NCBI RefSeq assembly: GCF_035194505.1
Contig: NZ_CP136573.1
Coordinates: 1,599,001 to 1,663,000, forward strand
DNA: 64,000 nt
Source: Erythrobacter sp.
GTDB lineage: Bacteria > Pseudomonadota > Alphaproteobacteria > Sphingomonadales > Sphingomonadaceae
Direction of reading: 5' to 3'
Made by a program: the position numbers and the translations under genes. Positions 59,345 through 64,000 of this stretch are shown here, in pieces. The number at the start of each line of letters is the position of its first letter. Position 1 is the first letter of the stretch. The notes under the pieces were generated by a model. It ran no database searches. It was not told the origin of the DNA and worked only from the letters and a program-made list of their open reading frames with translations.

Positions 59345-59482
59345 ATGACCAGCCTTACCAACACCGCTCTTGCCGCCTGCGCCGCGCTGGTGCTGACCTT
59401 CGCATCGATCGGCGCAATCGTGACCGTGCCGCTGGCCCAAGCCGCCACGCCGACCGCACTCGGCCTGCCCTCGCTCGCCTGA
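59345..59482 (+). CDS. 45-residue secreted or membrane mini-protein
   Basis: ATG 59345 follows GAAAGGAAAACGAT. The product is almost entirely a hydrophobic signal-like segment (ALAACAALVLTFASIGAIVT) with an AQA cleavage-like site and a short tail (ATPTALGLPSLA). Placed 19 bp before the DUF2975 gene with its own ribosome site. I cannot assign a function; it may be a regulatory or leader-type membrane peptide. Confidence 0.6.
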   Translation: MTSLTNTALAACAALVLTFASIGAIVTVPLAQAATPTALGLPSLA

Positions 59483-59501
59483 CACCAAAGGGAACCTCGA
59501 C

Positions 59502-60056
59502 ATGTCCAGACCCGACAGAACCACCGACTTGCTTCTGCTCGCAGGCAAGGTCATCGCGATCTTCATGCAGGGCGCCATGGCGCTCGGCGCGATTGCGCTG
59601 CTGATCGCCGCCGTGGGCCTTGCCGTCGGACACGACAGCATCCAGGCCGAATTGCTGGCCGACAAGGCCTATGCCGATGTCGTGCTGCCGCTGTTCCCGA
59701 TCTTCAGTGTGATGCTGATCGGCTTCGGGATCGTCACGGCGCTGTTTATCTTCTTCGGGCGGCTGCGTGCGATCATCAACACCGTCGGCGAGGGCGATCC
59801 TTTCGTTCCGGCCAATGCCGAAAGGTTGAGCCTGATGGCGTGGCTGATCCTCGGCGTGCATGGTCTGGCGCTTGCTGCCGCGCCTTTCGCGATCGAGCTG
59901 GCCCGGTTTGCAGAACGCGTCGGCGAAGATGCCAACATCGCCATCGACAGCGGGTTCGACCTCAGCGGCATCCTGCTCGTCATCATCCTGTTCATCCTCG
60001 CCCGGGTGTTCCGCCATGGCGCCGAGATGCGCGAAGATCTGGAAGGAACCGTGTGA
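59502..60056 (+). CDS. DUF2975 family membrane protein
   Basis: 184 residues with four hydrophobic segments (about residues 12-42, 62-85, 108-130, 150-168). FGRLRAIINTVGEGDPFVPA and NAERLSLMAWLILGVH between helices 2 and 3 are the DUF2975 hallmark (L-x-x-I-x-x-x-x-x-G-x-P-F). The family typically sits beside a small XRE regulator, as here. Function unknown. Confidence 0.85.
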   Translation: MSRPDRTTDLLLLAGKVIAIFMQGAMALGAIALLIAAVGLAVGHDSIQAELLADKAYADVVLPLFPIFSVMLIGFGIVTALFIFFGRLRAIINTVGEGDPFVPANAERLSLMAWLILGVHGLALAAAPFAIELARFAERVGEDANIAIDSGFDLSGILLVIILFILARVFRHGAEMREDLEGTV

Positions 60057-60094
60057 TGCCCCCCATCAACGACGACCTCGAAGGAGCCCGCATC

Positions 60095-60298
60095 ATGGTC
60101 AAGCTCGACGACCTGCTCTACGCCCGCCGCATGACGCTGACCGAACTGGCCGACCGGGTGGGGCTGACGCTTGCCAACCTGTCGATCCTCAAGACAGGCA
60201 AGGCCAAGGCGATCCGCTTCTCCACCCTCGCGGCGATCTGCCGCGAACTGGACTGCCAGCCGGGCGATCTGCTGGCCTACCGGACCGAGCAAGCCTGA
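60095..60298 (+). CDS. Small XRE/Cro-type regulator (YozG-like)
   Basis: 67 residues from ATG 60095, chosen because GAAGGAG lies 8 nt upstream. An in-frame ATG at 60056, sharing a base with the DUF2975 stop, would add 13 residues. The whole protein is one helix-turn-helix: LDDLLYARRMTLTELADRVG, LTLANLSILKTGKAKAIRFS, TLAAICRELDCQPGDLLAY. Together with DUF2975 it forms a recurrent two-gene module of unknown purpose. Confidence 0.87.
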   Translation: MVKLDDLLYARRMTLTELADRVGLTLANLSILKTGKAKAIRFSTLAAICRELDCQPGDLLAYRTEQA

Positions 60299-60310
60299 CC
60301 CCCAAATTGC

Positions 60311-60360
60311 TTGACTCTTGTGCCTGATCGCCTAGAGGCCCGCCCCGACCGGCGGGCCTC
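60311..60360 (+). promoter_or_regulatory. Putative rplJL promoter and leader hairpin
   Basis: TTGACT (60311-60316), 16-bp spacer, TAGAGG (60333-60338), then a perfect 10-bp stem GAGGCCCGCC/GGCGGGCCTC (60335-60360). The hairpin may instead terminate the DUF2975-XRE unit. The 314 bp up to rplJ hold no gene and would be a long mRNA leader, as expected for L10 autoregulation; the L10-binding fold was not modelled. Confidence 0.5.
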
Positions 60361-60612
60361 GTGCTTTGTCGGCCATCCGTCCGAGACAGTTGGTGACCGG
60401 AATATGCCGGTCTTAATCTCCAGCCTAGACGGGGAAACGAGATTTAACCCGGCCGCCATCATGCATGGCAGCCGCGGCCGTGCTGACAGGCACACCCTCC
60501 TTCCCTTTCGACGGACTCGCCCGTGTTCGGAGCTTCGGCCTCGGCATGGACAAATGTAGCCGGTCGCCCGGGGGAGCCATTTCCCGCGCGATCATATGTG
60601 AAGGAGTATGGC

Positions 60613-61125
60613 ATGGATCGTTCGCAGAAAGCCGACACGGTTGCCCAGCTCAATGCGGTCTTCAGCGAGGTCAGCGTGGTGGTCGTCACCCGCAACCTCG
60701 GCATGACGGTGGCCCAGTCCACCGCCCTGCGCGGAAAGATGCGCGATGCTGGCGCCACCTACAAGGTTGCGAAGAACCGTCTCGCCAATCTCGCCCTCGA
60801 AAACACCGACTATGTCGGGCTCAGTGACATGCTCACTGGCCCGGTCGGGCTGGCCTGGTCGACTGACCCGGTCGCAGCCGCCAAGGCTGCTGTCGAATTC
60901 GCCAAGACGAACGACAAGCTCGAAATCGTCGGCGGGTCGATGGGTTCGGTCGTTCTCGACGAAGCCGGGGTCCGGGCACTTGCCTCGATGCCGAGCCTCG
61001 ACGAACTGCGCGCCAAGCTCATCGGGCTGGTCAACGCCCCGGCGACCAAGATCGCCCAGGTCGTTACTGCACCCGCTGCGAAGGTCGCCCGTGTGTTCGC
61101 CGCTTACGCGGACAAGGCAGCCTAA
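60613..61125 (+). CDS. rplJ: 50S ribosomal protein L10
   Basis: 170 residues from ATG 60613, behind AAGGAG. MDRSQKADTVAQLNAVFSE, VVVVTRNLGMTVAQSTALRG, ATYKVAKNRLANLALENT and the L12-binding C-terminal helix are typical of alphaproteobacterial L10. Anchors the L7/L12 stalk. Followed by rplL after 68 bp. rpoB does not follow as in most bacteria. Confidence 0.97.
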   Translation: MDRSQKADTVAQLNAVFSEVSVVVVTRNLGMTVAQSTALRGKMRDAGATYKVAKNRLANLALENTDYVGLSDMLTGPVGLAWSTDPVAAAKAAVEFAKTNDKLEIVGGSMGSVVLDEAGVRALASMPSLDELRAKLIGLVNAPATKIAQVVTAPAAKVARVFAAYADKAA

Positions 61126-61193
61126 GAGACGTTTTTCGCCAGACGAAACTATCTGGGGCGTATTTGCCCCGCCACAATTTGGAGTGAACCATC

Positions 61194-61565
61194 ATGGCCG
61201 ATATTGCCAAGCTTGTTGAAGAACTTTCGAAGCTGACCGTCCTCGAGGCGGCTGAACTCGCCAAGGCCCTCGAAGAAGCATGGGGCGTCAGCGCCGCTGC
61301 TGCGGTTGCGGTTGCAGCCGGCCCGGCTGCTGTTGCCGAAGCTGTCGAAGAGCAGACCGAATTCGACGTCATCCTGACCGGCGACGGCGGCAAGAAGATC
61401 CAGGTCATCAAGGAAGTCCGCGCCATCACCGGCCTGGGCCTGACCGAAGCCAAGGCCCTCGTCGAAGGCGCCCCGAAGGCTGTCAAGGAAGGTGTCAACA
61501 AGGCCGAAGCCGAAGACATCAAGAAGAAGCTCGAAGAAGCCGGCGGCACCGTCGAACTCAAGTAA
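61194..61565 (+). CDS. rplL: 50S ribosomal protein L7/L12
   Basis: 123 residues. N-terminal dimerisation region (MADIAKLVEELSKLTVLEAA), Ala-rich hinge, and C-terminal factor-binding domain (TEFDVILTGDGGKKIQVIKE, VRAITGLGLTEAKALVEGAP) ending KKLEEAGGTVELK. Recruits translation factors to the ribosome. A Rho-independent terminator follows. Confidence 0.98.
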   Translation: MADIAKLVEELSKLTVLEAAELAKALEEAWGVSAAAAVAVAAGPAAVAEAVEEQTEFDVILTGDGGKKIQVIKEVRAITGLGLTEAKALVEGAPKAVKEGVNKAEAEDIKKKLEEAGGTVELK

Positions 61566-61597
61566 GCTTCTCGCCCGGACAACCGGACGAAACACAG

Positions 61598-61628
61598 AAG
61601 GCGGCGCCAGCGATGGTGCCGCCTTTTT
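61598..61628 (+). terminator. Rho-independent terminator after rplL
   Basis: AAGGCGGCGCC pairs with GGTGCCGCCTT (one G-T wobble) around AGCGAT, ending in TTTTT. It closes the rplJL unit 33 bp after the stop. Confidence 0.9.
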
Positions 61629-61783
61629 GCTGTCCGCCATGCCGCAGCGCGAGCCGCCCGGATGGCCGCTCCGTTCATGATTAATGCGTGGTTTGCAACG
61701 TTGTATGAAACGGACACAGCCCCAAATCTGACTGCGAAGTTGCTTTACACCTAGGCAATAACGCCTAACATCCGTCGCTCTGA

Positions 61784-61848
61784 AGACCGAGTCGCCGAGT
61801 CTCTTTCGGGAGAGTCGGCACGGGGTGCGAAACCCGGATTTTGGTCTT
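61784..61848 (+). other. Candidate structured element (three-way junction)
   Basis: Closing stem AAGACC/GGTCTT encloses a 9-bp hairpin (GCCGA, bulged G, CTCT, loop TTCGGG, then AGAG, TCGGC) and a 4-bp hairpin GGGT-GCGAA-ACCC. Located in the 534-bp non-coding stretch between rplL and the MATE gene, immediately before an IS3 remnant. Could be an RNA or IS debris that folds by chance. Confidence 0.3.
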
Positions 61849-61849
61849 G

Positions 61850-62032
61850 ATGGAACGTACGTACAACGCCATCCGACCGCACTCATCGCTCGGATACCAG
61901 CCGCCGGCCCCACAAACGATCTTGCCTCGCCCTGCTAGCCTGCCTTACGCTCCGCTTCAGGCCGCCCAGCAGGGCGACCACAACCGCCGGAACTCTAACT
62001 TAGCCGGTGGACCACCCTAATGGGGCAGATCA
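61850..62032 (+). pseudogene. IS3-family transposase (OrfB) C-terminal remnant and right end
   Basis: The frame reads MERTYNAIRPHSSLGYQPPA then PQTI..., the conserved C-terminal tail of IS3 OrfB integrases (Y-N-x-x-R-P-H-S-S-L-G-Y), to a stop at 62018-62020. It is followed by TGGACCACCCTAATGGGGCA then GATCA, which resembles an IS3-type right inverted repeat. All upstream transposase sequence is lost. The MATE gene begins 68 bp later. Confidence 0.8.
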
Positions 62033-62099
62033 CCCCCTTCCCCTTGCCCCTGCCTGCCCCTATGGCGGGCGGCTCGCCGCTGGCGGGCAGGATCCGACC

Positions 62100-63494
62100 A
62101 TGCAGCACGCAACCCCTCTATCGACGCCCGGCTGGGGCCATGAAATCCGCGCGACACTCGCGCTCGCGGTGCCGCTGGCGGCGACCAATCTGCTGCAGAT
62201 GCTGATCCATGCGGTCGACGTGATCTTCATCGCCCGGCTGGGTGACGAGCCGCTGGCCGCCTCCAGCCTCGCGATTGCGATCTTCGGTCTGACGGTGTGG
62301 GCGATGACCGGACTTGTCGGCGCCTGCGCCCCGCTGATCGCGGCCGAGCGCGGGCGGCGGCTCCATTCGGTGCGCGATATCCGCCGCACGGTGCGGATGG
62401 GGATGTGGGTGTCGGTCGGGTTCGGCCTCGTCGGCATGGGCGTGGCCTTCGCGGGCGAAGCGCTGCTGCTGGCGAGCGGTCAGGACGCGGCCATAGCGGC
62501 CATGGCGGGCGAATTCCTCGCCGTGCTGGCCTTCGCGATGATCCCGATGATCCTTGCCGGCGTGTTCCGCATCTTCGTCGCCGCGCTCGGCAAGCCCGGC
62601 TATGCGACCGCGATCACCCTGCTGGCGCTCTGCACCAATATCCTCGGCAACTGGACGCTGGTGTTCGGCAATCTGGGCCTGCCTGCGCTCGGCCTGATGG
62701 GCTCGGCCCTGTCGAGCGTGATCACGGCCATCGCGATGCTGGTCGCCTATGTGGTGGTGATCGGAAGCGACCGCCAGCTGCGGCGCTATCGCATCTTCGG
62801 GCGCTGGTGGCGGCCGGAATGGAACCGCCTGAAGCAGATCATGGTGATCGGCACGCCGATTTCGCTGACCGTGCTGGCCGAGGCCGGACTGTTCAGCGGC
62901 GCGGCGCTGCTGATGGGGCGGATCGGCGAAACAGAACTGGCCGCCCATACGCTCGCGCTAAATCTTGCGGCGCTCGCCTTCCAGATCCCTTTCGGAACGG
63001 CGCAAGCGGCGACCATCCGGGTCGGCTATCACATGGGCGCAGGCGACGCGCAGGCAGCGGGCCGCGCAGGCTGGGTGGCGCTGGTGATCGGCACCGGTTT
63101 CATGAGCACGACCGCGCTGGCGATGATGCTGGTGCCGAGTGCGTTGCTGCAAATCTATGTCGACCCCGCCCTGCCCGCCAATGCCGCGCTGGTGGGCTTT
63201 GCGGTGCAATATCTCACCCTCGCCGCGATCTTCCAGCTGGCGGACGGGGTGCAGGCGGTCGGCGCGGGGGCACTGCGCGGGCTTCAGGACACGCAGGTGC
63301 CGATGTGGATCGCGATCTTCAGCTACTGGGTGCCCGGCTTCGGCCTTGCCATCGGATTGGGCTTCTTCACCCCGCTCGAAGGCACGGGCGTGTGGATCGG
63401 CCTTGCGACCGGATTGTTCTTTGCCGCAGGCGGATTGCTGTGGCGCTGGGCGCGGCGCGACCGGCTGGGGCTGACGGCTGCACTGCCGGCCTAA
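62100..63494 (+). CDS. MATE family efflux transporter
   Basis: 464 residues from ATG 62100; the open frame extends upstream only into IS debris. About twelve hydrophobic segments in two repeats. The MATE pattern includes LALAVPLAATNLLQMLIHAV, DVIFIARLGDEPLAASSLAI, HTLALNLAALAFQIPFGTAQ and AATIRVGYHMGAGDAQAAGR. Exports cationic drugs or metabolites using a Na+ or H+ gradient. Convergent with the mscS gene, overlapping 4 nt. Confidence 0.92.
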   Translation: MQHATPLSTPGWGHEIRATLALAVPLAATNLLQMLIHAVDVIFIARLGDEPLAASSLAIAIFGLTVWAMTGLVGACAPLIAAERGRRLHSVRDIRRTVRMGMWVSVGFGLVGMGVAFAGEALLLASGQDAAIAAMAGEFLAVLAFAMIPMILAGVFRIFVAALGKPGYATAITLLALCTNILGNWTLVFGNLGLPALGLMGSALSSVITAIAMLVAYVVVIGSDRQLRRYRIFGRWWRPEWNRLKQIMVIGTPISLTVLAEAGLFSGAALLMGRIGETELAAHTLALNLAALAFQIPFGTAQAATIRVGYHMGAGDAQAAGRAGWVALVIGTGFMSTTALAMMLVPSALLQIYVDPALPANAALVGFAVQYLTLAAIFQLADGVQAVGAGALRGLQDTQVPMWIAIFSYWVPGFGLAIGLGFFTPLEGTGVWIGLATGLFFAAGGLLWRWARRDRLGLTAALPA

Positions 63495-64000
63495 CGCGGC
63501 GCGGCGGCTCCAGGAGGGGCGGCCACGCCGGTCGGGATGGTGATCCCGAGGGTGTCGAACTTCAGCTTCACCGCTTCATTCAATGCCCATGATAGCGCGA
63601 GATAATCGCCAGTCTTGCACCATACCCTGAGGCCGACCCGCACGGAGTTTTCCGCCAGCGCCGCGACAAAGGCGACCGGTGCGGGATCGGCGAGCACCCG
63701 CGGATCGGCCTTCGCCAGTTCCAGTATCGCCGCGCGCGCAGCCTTGAGATCATCCTCGTAGCCGATGTTCACCAGCAGCTCGAAACGCCGGGTGGGCATG
63801 CGCGAATGGTTGACCACCGGCTTGTTCCACAGCTCGTTATTGGGAACCATCACGTAAAGCCCGTCGAGCTGGAGGATCTCGGTGGTGAACAGGCCGATCG
63901 CCTGCACCGAACCTGCCACGGTGCCTGCGGTGATGTATTCGCCGACCCGGAACGGGCGCTGGATCAGGATCATCACGCCCGCCGCGACATTGCTGAGCGT
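63491..64000 (-). CDS. MscS-type mechanosensitive channel, C-terminal part (cut by window edge)
   Basis: The frame is open to the right edge, so the N-terminal membrane helices lie outside. Visible are the end of the pore helix region (AAGVMILIQRPFRVGEYI), the MscS beta domain with VQAIGLFTTEILQLDGLYVM and VPNNELWNKPVVNHSRMPTR, and the alpha/beta cage (FELLVNIGYEDDLKAARAAI), ending in a Pro/Ala tail. Releases solutes on hypo-osmotic shock. Confidence 0.9.
   Translation of the reverse strand, partial: TLSNVAAGVMILIQRPFRVGEYITAGTVAGSVQAIGLFTTEILQLDGLYVMVPNNELWNKPVVNHSRMPTRRFELLVNIGYEDDLKAARAAILELAKADPRVLADPAPVAFVAALAENSVRVGLRVWCKTGDYLALSWALNEAVKLKFDTLGITIPTGVAAPPGAAAPR

Overview
The window is GC-rich bacterial chromosome. 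Its gene set points to an aerobic alphaproteobacterium of the order Sphingomonadales, probably Erythrobacteraceae. The pointers are GapR, UbiG, many TonB- and Tat-dependent periplasmic functions, dense 4-nt ATGA gene overlaps, and intergenic palindromic repeats of the sphingomonad type. Family placement is inference from gene content; no rRNA is present.

Layout. 1-5.4 kb: end of a surface-polysaccharide locus (rmlD fragment, rmlB, wecB, wecC), with wecBC bracketed by two decayed IS630-type remnants. 5.4-9.9 kb: valine/isobutyryl-CoA degradation operon. 10-16.7 kb: a coupled lipoprotein/RidA/DUF1214/DUF1254 operon, pyruvate kinase, GapR, small conserved proteins, yebC-ruvC. 16.7-27 kb: NAD salvage (pnuC-nadR), a phosphodiesterase, ubiG, lysC, a PilZ-XRE fusion next to a degenerate GGDEF protein, then purT and purU, which are joined by formate. 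27-31.7 kb: PQQ dehydrogenase, secreted dienelactone hydrolase-like protein, NDUFA9-like reductase, tRNA-Leu(CAG).

31.8-48 kb is the most interesting part. It contains what reads as a complete oxygenolytic sulfoquinovose (SQ, plant/cyanobacterial sulfolipid sugar) utilisation locus. Two divergent arms meet at 38.74-38.90 kb. The minus arm has a GH31 sulfoquinovosidase carrying the Lys-Glu-Arg-Trp-Tyr substrate signature, a LacI-type regulator, an aldo/keto reductase and an SsuD/SmoC-like flavin monooxygenase. The plus arm has a TonB receptor, an MFS carrier, a YeiH-type exporter, glycerol-3-phosphate dehydrogenase, an FMN reductase, a RibB homologue that has lost catalytic residues, and a SorA-type sulfite dehydrogenase with a c-type cytochrome. 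The inferred flow is: sulfoquinovosyl glycerol enters through the receptor and carrier. The glycosidase releases SQ and glycerol. Monooxygenase plus FMN reductase split SQ to 6-oxoglucose and sulfite. The aldo/keto reductase gives glucose. Sulfite is exported and oxidised to sulfate in the periplasm, and glycerol is burnt through GlpD. A shared 18-bp motif at 38782 and 42631 is a candidate operator. A perfect 16-bp parS-like palindrome and an FNR-type box lie at 33.4-33.5 kb.

48-64 kb: gltX, then rpoB and rpoC on the minus strand with a small secreted protein gene wedged between them. After a 1.7-kb interval holding a DUF2975/XRE pair, rplJ-rplL follow on the plus strand, so the classical beta operon is split and divergent. 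A decayed IS3 fragment, a MATE exporter and a truncated MscS channel gene end the window.
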